NCBI GenBank assembly: GCA_000514715.1
Contig: AZWL01000012.1
Coordinates: 167,591-231,590, forward strand
Length of the DNA: 64,000 bases
From: Streptomyces sp. CNH099
GTDB taxonomy: Bacteria > Actinomycetota > Actinomycetes > Streptomycetales > Streptomycetaceae
Direction: 5' to 3'
Both the position numbers and the translations under genes were made by a program. The notes under the pieces were generated by a model. It was not told where the DNA came from and made no database searches. It saw only the letters and a list, made by a program, of their open reading frames with translations. Each line of letters starts with the position of its first letter. Within the stretch, counting starts at the first letter, position 1. This document shows, piece by piece, positions 15,682 to 24,452 of this stretch.

Positions 15682-17136
15682 CTACGGCTCCGAGGTGGTG
15701 GAGCGGTCGCCGCCTCCGCCGCCGTCCCCGCCGCCGCCGTCGCCCGAGACGACCAGCCAGCCGCCGACGCCCGCGACGGCGATGACCGCCGCCGCCACCG
15801 TGATCTTCAGCCGCCCGCCGCGCCCGGGGAGCGCGGCGGTACCCCCGCCGCGCCGCCGCACGCCCCCGCGGGCGGCGCGGGCTGAGCCGGGCCGCGGCTG
15901 GCCGGCCAGCCGGGGCACGCGCGCGGTGCCGCGGGCGCCGCCGGCCAGCTCGTCGGCGCTGGGCATGCGCATGCTGGTGTGGGTGTCCCGGTTGGAGTCC
16001 GGCGCGGCGGACCGCACCAGCGGCACCGAGCCGCGCAGCGGCTGCCCGCCGGCGGCGGTCACGCCCGGCTCGCCGGCCGCGGCGAGGGCCGCGGCCGGAG
16101 CCGCCGCCCGGTCCGCGCCGAGCCGCATCGTGTGCGGCGGCGCCGCGCCCGCGGCGCCGCCGGCTCCGCCGGACCAGTCTGCCCCGTCCGCCGACTCCTC
16201 CACGTCCAGCGGCGGCAGCCCGTCCAGGTCCGGCAGGATCTCGCGCAGCCGGGCGGCCAGCTCCGCCGCCCGCAGCCGCGACGCCGGCGCCTTCGCGAGG
16301 CACTGCAGGAGCAGCTCCCACAGCTCGTCGGGGATGCCGGGCAGCGGCGCGACGGTCTCCGTGACGTGCCGGCGCAGCACGGCGCCGGGATGGCCGCCGC
16401 CGAAGGGGGTGAAGCCGGCCAGCAGCTCGTACAGCATCGTGGCCAGGGCGTAGATGTCGACGGCCGCGCGCGCCGGGAGGCCCTCGACGATCTCGGGGGC
16501 GACGTAGTCGGGGGTGCCGATGACGCGGCGCTGGGTCGGCACCCGGGTGCCCGCGGCGGCGTCGCCGCGCCCGCGGGGCGGCGTGCCGGGGGCGCCCCCG
16601 CGGCCCCCGGGCTTGGGGGGAGGCTGGGGCGCGCGGCTCGGGGCGTCGATGAGCTTGGCGACGCCGAAGTCGGTGAGCAGCGCGGGCGGCGCGCCGCCGG
16701 GGCCGACGGGGGCGTCGGAGTCCAGCAGGACGTTCTCGGGCTTGACGTCCCGGTGTACGAGCCCCGCGGCGTGCGCGGCGGCCAGCGCCTCGGCCACGTC
16801 GGCGGCGATGGCGACGGCGGCCTGCGGGAGCAGCCGGCGCTCGCGCTCCAGCCGGGTGCGCAGGTCCGTACCGCTGACGAGGTCCATGACGAGCGCCAGG
16901 TCGCGGCCGTCGACGACGAGGTCGCGGACGCCGACCACGCGCGCGTGGTCCAGGCTCATCAGCGCGGAGCGCTCCTGCAGGAAGCGGTCGACCAGCTCCC
17001 GGTCCTCGGCCAGGTCCTCGCGGAGCAGCTTGATGGCGACCGGTCCCTCCGGGCCCTCACCGAGCCACACCGTGCCCGCGCTGCCGCGTCCGATCACCTG
17101 ATGGGCGGCGTATCGGCTGCCGATTCTGCGTGCCAT
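15682..17136 (-). CDS. pkaB: Membrane serine/threonine protein kinase (PkaB-like)
   Basis: The 484-residue Hanks-type kinase has a glycine loop GRGSAGTVW, Lys36 in VAIK, catalytic HRDVKPEN (128-135), DFG 156-158 and APE 213-215. Between DFG and APE is an unusual Pro/Gly/Arg-rich insertion of about 38 residues (166-203) in the activation segment. The kinase domain ends near 290; a long Ala/Gly-rich linker leads to one membrane helix (about 440-462) and a short glycine/aspartate-rich external tail without PASTA domains. The symbol follows S. coelicolor pkaB next to prfB and pkaA, by position and architecture. It probably phosphorylates cytoplasmic targets; the FHA-FtsK protein nearby is a candidate reader. 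Confidence 0.88.
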   Translation of the reverse strand: MARRIGSRYAAHQVIGRGSAGTVWLGEGPEGPVAIKLLREDLAEDRELVDRFLQERSALMSLDHARVVGVRDLVVDGRDLALVMDLVSGTDLRTRLERERRLLPQAAVAIAADVAEALAAAHAAGLVHRDVKPENVLLDSDAPVGPGGAPPALLTDFGVAKLIDAPSRAPQPPPKPGGRGGAPGTPPRGRGDAAAGTRVPTQRRVIGTPDYVAPEIVEGLPARAAVDIYALATMLYELLAGFTPFGGGHPGAVLRRHVTETVAPLPGIPDELWELLLQCLAKAPASRLRAAELAARLREILPDLDGLPPLDVEESADGADWSGGAGGAAGAAPPHTMRLGADRAAAPAAALAAAGEPGVTAAGGQPLRGSVPLVRSAAPDSNRDTHTSMRMPSADELAGGARGTARVPRLAGQPRPGSARAARGGVRRRGGGTAALPGRGGRLKITVAAAVIAVAGVGGWLVVSGDGGGGDGGGGGDRSTTSEP

Positions 17137-17304
17137 GACGACAAAGCTACGCGGCGACGCGGGCGTTGGGTGCCGGACCGCCCGGAAACCCCCCGTGGGT
17201 GTCGACTTGTCGGCATGCTCACAGGCCAGGAGGGGTGCACAGGCCGGCTCGCGGCGTACGTCCCGTGCTCCCGCGGTCCCGTGCTCCTGCGCCTGCTGAT
17301 GCCC

Positions 17305-19080
17305 CTACTGACCCTGGCCCTGCGTGGCGTTCTGGAGGTCGTCGGCACCGTCCTGGACGTCCTTGAGGTCGTTGACGCCCTCGTTGATGTCGTCCCTCGT
17401 CTTCTCGGCGTCGCCGGCGGCGTCGTTGAGGTCCGAGACCCAGTTCTTGAAGTCGGTGCCCCAGTCGGTGAGCTGGTCCCAGAAGCCCTTGCCGTCCGCG
17501 ATCCAGTCCTGCACCGGGGTCAGCTCCCAGACCAGCCACGAGCCGACGACCAGGATGAGGACCGTGAACAGGCAGCCCTTCAGACAGCCCAGCCCCGGGA
17601 TGCGCATCGGGTTCGCGCCGCGCCGCCGCTCCCGCGGCTGCTGGGGCGGGGGCGCGGGCGGCTGCGGGCGGGGCTCGTAGCGCTGCGGCTGCTGCTCGTA
17701 GCGCTGCGGGGGCGGCTCGCGGCGGGCCGGCGGGGCCGCGTACGCCTCGGGCGGCGGCTCCCGGCGCTGCACGCGCCGCGGCGGGCGGCGGCGCAGGGGG
17801 TCCTCGCTGGGGTCGAGGTAGCCGATCTGCTGGGTCTGCTCGCCGCGGTCGCGGGCGGCGCGCATCTGGGTCTCCCAGGGGTGCGGGCCCTCCTGCTGCG
17901 GCGGCCCCTCGCTGACAGGCATGACGCGCGTGCCGTCCTCCGCCCCGGACGCGGACCCGGGGGCGCCCGGACCGCCGGGGCCGGGCTGGCCGTGCGCGGC
18001 GGCACCGCCCGCCGCGCCCGCTCCGCCGGCGGGCAGCACGCTGGTGGCGGCGTTCGGGTCGTACGCGCCCTGCCCGGGGGCGCCGCCGCTGCCGGCCGGG
18101 AGGACCTGCGTCGGGTCGGAGGCGCCCACGCCGGTGCCCGGCACCTGCGCCGGGTGCGGGTCGGCGGCCAGGAGCGCGGCGACGCCGAGGGCCGCCGTCG
18201 CCTGCTCGGGGGTGGCGCCGGCGCCGATGCCGGCGGCCACGGTGCGCAGCCCGCGGGCCAGGCTCTCGGCGCTGGGGCGCTCGTCGGGGTTCTTGCGCAG
18301 GCAGGACTGGACGACGGTCCACATCGGGTCCGGCAGGCCCGGCGGGCGCTGGGCCTCCTGGCTGAGGTGCTGGTGGAGCACCTCAAGGGCGGAGCTGCCC
18401 GCGAAGGGCGGCCGGCCGGTGAGCAGCTCGTACAGCAGGATGCCGGCGCCGTAGACGTCCACGGCGGAGGTCTGCGGGCGGCCCTCGGCGGACTCGGGCG
18501 CCACGTACGCGGGGGTGCCCACGAACTCGTGGGTGCGCGTCAGGCCCGGGGAGTCCGCGAGCCGGGCGATGCCGAAGTCGGTGAGCATCGGCCGCATCCG
18601 GCCGGCCCCGCCGGGGTCCGCGCCGCCGGCGAGCAGGACGTTCGCGGGCTTGAGGTCGCGGTGGACGATGCCGTCGGCGTGGCTGGCGGCCAGCGCGTCC
18701 GCGATCTGGGCGGTCAGCAGCGCGGCGCCGACGGGCGAGAACGGGCCGTTCTCGCGGAGGTAGCGGTGCAGGTCGGGACCGTCCACGAGGTCCATGACCA
18801 GGGCCAGCAGATCGCCCTCGACGACGAGGTCGCGGGTGCGGACGATGTTCGGGTGGGTGAGGCGGAGGAGCGCGGAGCGCTCGCGCAGGAACCGCATCAC
18901 CACGTCAGGGTCGCCGGCCAGCTCCTCCTTGAGGACCTTGATGGCGAGCACCTCGCCCGGGCTGCCCGCCACCGCGGCTTCCGCCCCCGCCGTCTCGCGC
19001 TGGCGGCCACGCCACACGGTGCCCGTGGCGCCGCGCCCGAGCGGCTCTTCGAGCAGGTATTTGCTGCCTACCGGCCGCAC
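17305..19080 (-). CDS. pkaA: Membrane serine/threonine protein kinase (PkaA-like)
   Basis: The 591-residue kinase has GRGATGTVW, Lys48, HRDLKPAN (140-147), DFG 168-170 and APE 194-196, all intact. After the kinase domain come a Pro/Gly/Gln-rich linker (about 290-500) with repeated RYE/QPQ tracts, a membrane helix (about 505-526) and a 65-residue external tail of charged helical sequence (DDINEGVNDLKD) that could form a coiled coil and act as a sensor or dimeriser. No PASTA repeats. It is upstream of pkaB in the same orientation (168-bp gap) and divergent from the FHA-FtsK gene. The symbol is by synteny with S. coelicolor pkaA. Confidence 0.88.
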   Translation of the reverse strand: MRPVGSKYLLEEPLGRGATGTVWRGRQRETAGAEAAVAGSPGEVLAIKVLKEELAGDPDVVMRFLRERSALLRLTHPNIVRTRDLVVEGDLLALVMDLVDGPDLHRYLRENGPFSPVGAALLTAQIADALAASHADGIVHRDLKPANVLLAGGADPGGAGRMRPMLTDFGIARLADSPGLTRTHEFVGTPAYVAPESAEGRPQTSAVDVYGAGILLYELLTGRPPFAGSSALEVLHQHLSQEAQRPPGLPDPMWTVVQSCLRKNPDERPSAESLARGLRTVAAGIGAGATPEQATAALGVAALLAADPHPAQVPGTGVGASDPTQVLPAGSGGAPGQGAYDPNAATSVLPAGGAGAAGGAAAHGQPGPGGPGAPGSASGAEDGTRVMPVSEGPPQQEGPHPWETQMRAARDRGEQTQQIGYLDPSEDPLRRRPPRRVQRREPPPEAYAAPPARREPPPQRYEQQPQRYEPRPQPPAPPPQQPRERRRGANPMRIPGLGCLKGCLFTVLILVVGSWLVWELTPVQDWIADGKGFWDQLTDWGTDFKNWVSDLNDAAGDAEKTRDDINEGVNDLKDVQDGADDLQNATQGQGQ

Positions 19081-19175
19081 GTCATGCGCTCCCTGGTCGT
19101 GATCGTTCCCGTGGCCCGCGGACCGGTCGGTCCCGGCGCCATCTGCACCACTCTAGCCGCGTCACCGGGACGCCC

Positions 19176-19199
19176 GCCGGGCTCCGGCCGGAGCCCGGC
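19176..19199. repeat. 24-bp perfect palindrome
   Basis: GCCGGGCTCCGG is followed at once by its exact reverse complement, with no spacer, about 100 bp upstream of pkaA. No gene ends here, so a terminator role is unlikely; a regulatory site or cruciform is possible. Confidence 0.6.
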
Positions 19200-19342
19200 C
19201 GGGGGTGCGGGCGGCGCGGGGGCCGGGCCGGTTCCGGCGGCCCCGGTTCCGCCTCTGGCCACCGGTTTCCCGGCGGGCCCCCTGATCTCCGTGCGCGTCT
19301 GCTGCGGCGCCGTCCTGTGCCCCGTTGTCCCTGTGCCGCGTT

Positions 19343-19369
19343 GATGTGCTCGATGTGCTCGATGTGCTC
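19343..19369. repeat. Three tandem copies of GATGTGCTC
   Basis: Three exact 9-bp repeats in a row within the noncoding gap. Nine-base spacing would put bound proteins on shifted helix faces, so slippage-generated sequence is also possible. Confidence 0.7.
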
Positions 19370-19667
19370 GTGCAGACGCCGTACCCCCTTCCCGGCGTCC
19401 GCTCACCCGTTCCGCGCCACCGAATCGCCCGGAGGCGGCCGTTCCGTGACGCCCGTTCGAAGAAAGGACGTCAGCGTCCCGGCCCGTGGTTGCCCCGCAG
19501 AGCTGACGAAGGAGACAGAGACGATCCGGAACAGCCCATTTTAGGTCGGAGTTGAGACAGGAAGCGGCCATACAAGATCCACCAACGCCGGTCCCGCAGC
19601 GTGCTGTCGGTGAGAGATGGGAATATGACTGCTGCCCTCGAATCGGCCCTGCCCAGGGAAGGGAGCG

Positions 19668-22600
19668 GTGACCGGCATGCAGATCCGGCTGACCGTCCAG
19701 GCGACGCGCGGCGGTGCCGCCGCCCGCGGTCGCGATGTGATCGTCACCGCACCTGCCGGCACGACACTGGGCGCCGTCGCCGGAGGGCTGCTCGACGCCG
19801 CGGCGGCCGCCGCCTCCGGCGGCGGCACCGCGAGCGGCACGGGGGGCACGGGCGTCCCGGTCTACGCGGGACACCGGCTCCTCGACCCGGACCGCACCCT
19901 GCTCGGCGAACCCCCGCTGGTCGACGGCGCGGTGCTGAGCCTCGGCGGCCCCGCGGACCCGGGCCACGGCCGCCCCCCGGCGGCGGGCGCGGAGTCCGCC
20001 GCGGAGTCCGCCGCGGCGGTCACCAGCCTGCGGGTGGTGGCGGGCCCCGACGCCGGCGGGGTCCACCTGCTGCACGGCGGCCAGATCAGGATCGGCAGAT
20101 CGGCGGACGCCGACGTCCCGCTGGACGACCCGGACGTCTCGCGGCTCCACTGCGCGCTGACGGTCGCGCCCGACGGGCGGATCACGGTGGCGGACCTGGG
20201 CTCCACGAACGGCACGACGGTCGACGGCACGGCGGTGGGCCGCACCCCGGTGCCGCTGTCGGCGGACGCGGTGCTGCGGGTGGGCGAGTCGGCCCTGCGG
20301 ATCGCCGCGCCGCCGGGGCGCGGAGGCGCGGAGGGCGCCGGGGCGGGGTCGGGGGCGGGAACCGGGGCGGGTGCGGGCGGAGGCGGGGGCGCGGGACTGG
20401 GCGCGGGGTCGGCGGAGCACAGCCGGGTTCCGGAGCAGCGCCGGCCGCACGAAGGGGGCTCGACGACGAGCGGGCTGGGCGGCGGCTGGCCGGCGGGCGG
20501 CGGCGCCGGCACCGGGCACGCCGCGGGCGACGCTGCCGCGGGAACGGGGCGCGACGGACACGGACGCCCGGGTACGTACGACGACGGCACCGGCGGCCCG
20601 TACGACGCGGAGGGCACGCGGGGCGGCACAGCTCGCGGCGCGGGGGCGGGGCACGGCGACGGGCGCTCGGGGCGGCGCGGCGCGGGCGCCGGGCGCGGAC
20701 CCGCGGAAGCGGACCGCACGCACGGCGGCGCACTCGCCGCACACGACGGCCGGACGGCCCCCGGCGACGGCGACCCGCGCGGCTCCACGGCGGCGGGCCC
20801 CGGGCACGGCGACGACCGGTGGGGATCCGGTACGGGGACGGGAGCAGGACCCGGGCACGGTGACGCCGTCCCGAACGCGCCCGGCACCCAGGACGCGCGC
20901 CGTTCCGCGGCGGCGGACCCCGGATACGACACCGACCGCAACGCACCCGGCCCGGGGGACCACGGCTCCGCGGCAGCGGGCGGCGGACACGGCGACGTGC
21001 CCGCCGGTGGCCCGAACGCACCGGGCACGGGCGACCGGCACGGCACCGCGGCAGACCACCACGGCACCGGGGCAGCAGGCCACGGACACGGCGACGTACC
21101 CGGCGGCGGCCGGAACGCACCCGGCGCGGGAGACAGACACAGCTCCAGGGCAGCGGACCCGGGGTACGGCGACACCGACCGCACCCCACCCCGCACGGCA
21201 GACCACCGCACCGCGGCAGCAGGCCCCGGGTACGGCGACGACGGCCGAAGCGCACCGGGCGCGGGCGACGACCCGCGCGGCGGCGCGCGCGCCGCTCCCG
21301 GCCGGTCCGCGCCCGACGCCGGGGCCGCGTACGGCGCGGGCCGCGGCACCGCGGCGCCCGGTTCCGGGCGTGCGCGGGGCCGAGCGCGCGCCGAGGGGGT
21401 GCGCGAGCCGGACGACGCGGCGCCCCGCAGGAGCGGTACGCCGACGCGGGGCACCGTCGTGCCGCCGGAGTTGGGGCAGCGCGGCGGCGCCGCGGGGACG
21501 GCCCGGCGCGGGGCGGCCGCCTCCGTACCGCAGCCGCCGCGGCGCGGGATCCGGGCGTGGGCCCGCCGGCTCGGCGGCCGGGAGGAGGCCGCCGCGCTGG
21601 AGGCCGCCGCCCCGGCGGCGGCCGGCGCCGTCCCCGACCGCGCCGGGATGGCCGCCCTGCACGACCGCTTCCCGGACGCGGCCGCCATACTGCTCGCGGC
21701 CCTGTCCAACGAGGCCGCGTACCGGCCGGGTTTCACCGCCCCCGTGGCCGGCGCCCCCGGCGCGACGCCCGCCGCCTACGCCTACGGCCCCGCCCCCGCC
21801 GACCGGTCCGGCAACACCCCGGCGCACCACCCCGCCCACCCCGGCGACACCGCGCCCGAGCCCCCGTTCACCGGCCCCGCCGCAGACCCCGCCCGCCCCG
21901 GCGCTTCCGGGGACGGCTCGCGCCGGCTCGCCTTCGGCCGCGACGCCGCGCACGCCGACGCGCTCGTGCTGCGGCTCGGCACCGAGTTCCGCGCCGGCGG
22001 CGGCACCGTGCCCGTGACCGTGGACCTGCGCCGGGCCGGGTCGCTGGCGCTCGCCGGGCCGCGGCCCCGGCTCGCCGGGCTCGCCCGCTCGGTCGTGGCC
22101 CAGCTGGCCGCGCTGCACGCGCCCGACAGCCTGGAACTGGTGCTGATCTCCGCCGACCCGAACCGCCCGCCCGAGTCCCGCGTCGAGGACTGGTCGTGGG
22201 CCGGCTGGCTCCCCCAGGTACGGCCGCGGCAGGGGCAGGACTGCCGGCTGCTGCTCGCGTACGACAGGGAGCAGGCCGCGGCCCGCGTCGGCGAGTTGCA
22301 GCGGCGGCTGGAGCAGCCGCCGCCGGGGGTGCGCAGCGTGCTCGTGGTCGACGGCGACCCGGGCACGGCCGCCGTCCGCGACGCGGTCGCCCGGCTCGCC
22401 GAGCGCGGGCCCGCCGCCGGCGTGCACGTCGTCTGCCTCGCCGAGACCGCGCCCGCCACGCCCGCCTCGCCGCTGACCGCGACGTACGCCGCGGCCTGCG
22501 AGGCGTCCCCCGGCTTCGCCACGTGCGGGGCGGTGGGGCTGCTCAGCGGCGACGTGGCCACGGGGCTGCGGCTCCTGCTGCGCCCGGCGCCGCCGACCAC

Positions 22601-24419
22601 GTCCCCGTCGTCGCCGTCGTCGCCGTCGTCGCCGGCCCAGCCGGCCGCACCGCCGACGGAGACTCCGTACGACACCGCCCACGACTCTGCCCACGACACC
22701 GCCGCCACCCCGGCCTCCCCCGCCACCTCCTACGGAACGGGCCGCGCCCGCCTCCGCGGCGACGGCTTCCCGGCGCCCGCCGAAGCCGCGGCGGGCGGGG
22801 GCTGGTTCGCGGCCGCCGCCTCCGGGCAGGGGGCCGGCGGACCGGCCGGGACGGTCGACGCCGTGTCGGCCGCCTGGGCGGAGCGGCTGGCCCGCGCCCT
22901 CGCCCCGTACGGCGAACGCGACGACGCCGAGGGCGCCTTCGGCGCCCGCCGCGGCGGCGCCCTCCCCGGGGCCGTACGCCTCCTGGACGAACTGGGCCTC
23001 GCCCGGGCCACCCCGACCGCGCTGACCGCCCGCTGGCTCGAAGACCGCGCCGGCGCCCCGCGCGTCGGCGCCGTGCTCGGCGCGGGGCCGGGCGGGCGGC
23101 TCACGGCCGACCTCGCCGCCGGGCCGCTGGCGGTCGAAGGCACCGCGCGCGGCGGCAAGTCGGAGCTGCTGCTCTCGTTCGCCGCCGCGCTGGCCGCCGG
23201 GGAGCCGCCGGAGCGGCTCCGGCTGGTGCTGGTCGACGGGGCCGGGCGGGAGCGCGGCGACGCGCTCGGCGCGGCGGCGGACCTGCCGCACGTCTCCGGG
23301 TACCTGGTCGCGACCGACCCGGTGCGGATGCGGGAGTTCGCGCAGGAGCTGGGCGCGGAGTTCAAGCGCCGGGCCGCGCTGTACGCCCCGGAGGGCGAGC
23401 CGGCGCCGCAGGGCCCGGCGATCCCCGGGCCGCGGGCCGCGGGCGAGCCGCGGCCGGGGGGCGGCGCGGGCGACCTGCAGGCGCCGCACAGCAACACCCT
23501 CCGGCTCCGCCCGCAGCGCGCCGGGGGCGAGGCGCCGGGGCCCGGGACCACGGGCGACTCCGGAACGGCGCCCGGGACCGGGCCCGGTACGCCGCCCGGG
23601 CACGGAACCGGTGCAGGAACGGCGAGCGGCACCGGAGCAGCACCCCGGCACGGGACCGACGCGGGAACGGCGGCCGGGACCGGGACCGCGAGCGGCACCG
23701 GAGCGACGCCCCCGTACGGGACCGGGCCGGGGGCGGCACCGGAGGCCGGGACCACAGGCGGCACCGGAACGGCGGCCGCAACCGGCACCGGGGCCGGAGC
23801 GACAGCCCGAGGCGGGGCCGGGGCGGCGGGGCCGGACGGCGTGACGGCGCACCGCCAGGCCGGCGGCGCGACCCCGCCCCACGGCGTCCGGACGCCCCCG
23901 CCGTCCGGGCGCCGCGCCGCCGAGGCGCCCCCCGCCGTCGTCGTGCTCGTCGACGACTACGACGCCCTCGTGGCCCCCGCCCTCGGCAGCCCGGCCCGGC
24001 CCGCCGCCGGGTCGGTCGTCCGCGTGGTCGAGGCCATCGCCCGCGACGGCGGCCCGCTCGGCATGCACCTCGCCACCGCCTCCGCGCGGCCCGGGAAGAC
24101 CGCCGCCACCGCCGCCGTCTCCGCCGCCGCACACCACGTCGTGCTCGGCGGCGACGACGCGCCGCCCGGGCGCGGGCTGCTGTGCGCCGCCGGGGCGGAG
24201 CCGGTGCCGTTCCAGGCGGCCCGGGTCACCGGCCGGATCCCCCGTACCGCGACCGCCCGGCCCACCGTCGTCCCGCTGGAGTGGGCCCGTATGGGCTCGC
24301 CCCCGACCAGCCGCCCCCTGCGGGAACTCGGCAACGGGCCCACGGACCTGGCCCTGCTCGCCAGCGCCCTGCAACGCGCCGCCGGCTCAGCCACCACCAC
24401 CCGCACCCCACCCCCGTAA
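19668..24419 (+). CDS. FHA-domain FtsK/SpoIIIE-type ATPase protein
   Basis: The 1583-residue protein begins with a small beta-rich domain (1-95, resembling the N-terminal FHA-like/ubiquitin-like part of EssC). A clear FHA domain follows (120-215: GR 143-144, SRLH 158-161, LGSTNGT 177-183), which binds phosphothreonine. Residues about 216-600 are low-complexity Gly/Ala/His/Asp/Thr sequence. The C-terminal half looks like two FtsK/EssC-type modules. The first (about 745-990) keeps the fold but its P-loop is replaced by GPRPRLAG. The second has Walker A GTARGGKS (about 1160) and Walker B VVVLVDDYD (about 1423), interrupted by a second low-complexity insertion (about 1294-1388). GTG 19668 is given as start; ATG 19677 (MQIRLTV) is equally plausible. 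Divergent from pkaA, it may be a kinase-regulated molecular motor. No WXG100 or other type VII genes are nearby. Confidence 0.85.
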   Translation: MTGMQIRLTVQATRGGAAARGRDVIVTAPAGTTLGAVAGGLLDAAAAAASGGGTASGTGGTGVPVYAGHRLLDPDRTLLGEPPLVDGAVLSLGGPADPGHGRPPAAGAESAAESAAAVTSLRVVAGPDAGGVHLLHGGQIRIGRSADADVPLDDPDVSRLHCALTVAPDGRITVADLGSTNGTTVDGTAVGRTPVPLSADAVLRVGESALRIAAPPGRGGAEGAGAGSGAGTGAGAGGGGGAGLGAGSAEHSRVPEQRRPHEGGSTTSGLGGGWPAGGGAGTGHAAGDAAAGTGRDGHGRPGTYDDGTGGPYDAEGTRGGTARGAGAGHGDGRSGRRGAGAGRGPAEADRTHGGALAAHDGRTAPGDGDPRGSTAAGPGHGDDRWGSGTGTGAGPGHGDAVPNAPGTQDARRSAAADPGYDTDRNAPGPGDHGSAAAGGGHGDVPAGGPNAPGTGDRHGTAADHHGTGAAGHGHGDVPGGGRNAPGAGDRHSSRAADPGYGDTDRTPPRTADHRTAAAGPGYGDDGRSAPGAGDDPRGGARAAPGRSAPDAGAAYGAGRGTAAPGSGRARGRARAEGVREPDDAAPRRSGTPTRGTVVPPELGQRGGAAGTARRGAAASVPQPPRRGIRAWARRLGGREEAAALEAAAPAAAGAVPDRAGMAALHDRFPDAAAILLAALSNEAAYRPGFTAPVAGAPGATPAAYAYGPAPADRSGNTPAHHPAHPGDTAPEPPFTGPAADPARPGASGDGSRRLAFGRDAAHADALVLRLGTEFRAGGGTVPVTVDLRRAGSLALAGPRPRLAGLARSVVAQLAALHAPDSLELVLISADPNRPPESRVEDWSWAGWLPQVRPRQGQDCRLLLAYDREQAAARVGELQRRLEQPPPGVRSVLVVDGDPGTAAVRDAVARLAERGPAAGVHVVCLAETAPATPASPLTATYAAACEASPGFATCGAVGLLSGDVATGLRLLLRPAPPTTSPSSPSSPSSPAQPAAPPTETPYDTAHDSAHDTAATPASPATSYGTGRARLRGDGFPAPAEAAAGGGWFAAAASGQGAGGPAGTVDAVSAAWAERLARALAPYGERDDAEGAFGARRGGALPGAVRLLDELGLARATPTALTARWLEDRAGAPRVGAVLGAGPGGRLTADLAAGPLAVEGTARGGKSELLLSFAAALAAGEPPERLRLVLVDGAGRERGDALGAAADLPHVSGYLVATDPVRMREFAQELGAEFKRRAALYAPEGEPAPQGPAIPGPRAAGEPRPGGGAGDLQAPHSNTLRLRPQRAGGEAPGPGTTGDSGTAPGTGPGTPPGHGTGAGTASGTGAAPRHGTDAGTAAGTGTASGTGATPPYGTGPGAAPEAGTTGGTGTAAATGTGAGATARGGAGAAGPDGVTAHRQAGGATPPHGVRTPPPSGRRAAEAPPAVVVLVDDYDALVAPALGSPARPAAGSVVRVVEAIARDGGPLGMHLATASARPGKTAATAAVSAAAHHVVLGGDDAPPGRGLLCAAGAEPVPFQAARVTGRIPRTATARPTVVPLEWARMGSPPTSRPLRELGNGPTDLALLASALQRAAGSATTTRTPPP

Positions 24420-24452
24420 CCCGGTCGCTGCCGCCGCCCGCGCCCCGTCCGG

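Larger units (their letters stand above)
19081..19667. other. 587-bp divergent intergenic region between pkaA and the FHA-FtsK gene
   Basis: No credible gene is present: the short frames here are cysteine- or arginine-rich. It contains a 24-bp perfect palindrome (19176-19199), three 9-bp tandem repeats (19343-19369), and a less GC-rich purine-rich stretch at about 19500-19580 before the FHA-FtsK start. Promoters for both directions are expected; none can be assigned with confidence. Confidence 0.6.

Noticed and set aside
19317..19544. Small cysteine-rich frame in the kinase/FHA-FtsK gap
   Set aside because: The cysteines come from the 9-bp tandem repeat. No ribosome binding site and no recognisable domain.
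19668..24419. Type VII secretion locus
   Set aside because: Only the FHA-FtsK protein resembles EssC/EccC. There are no WXG100, EccB, EccD, EccE or mycosin genes in the window, and its first P-loop is lost.
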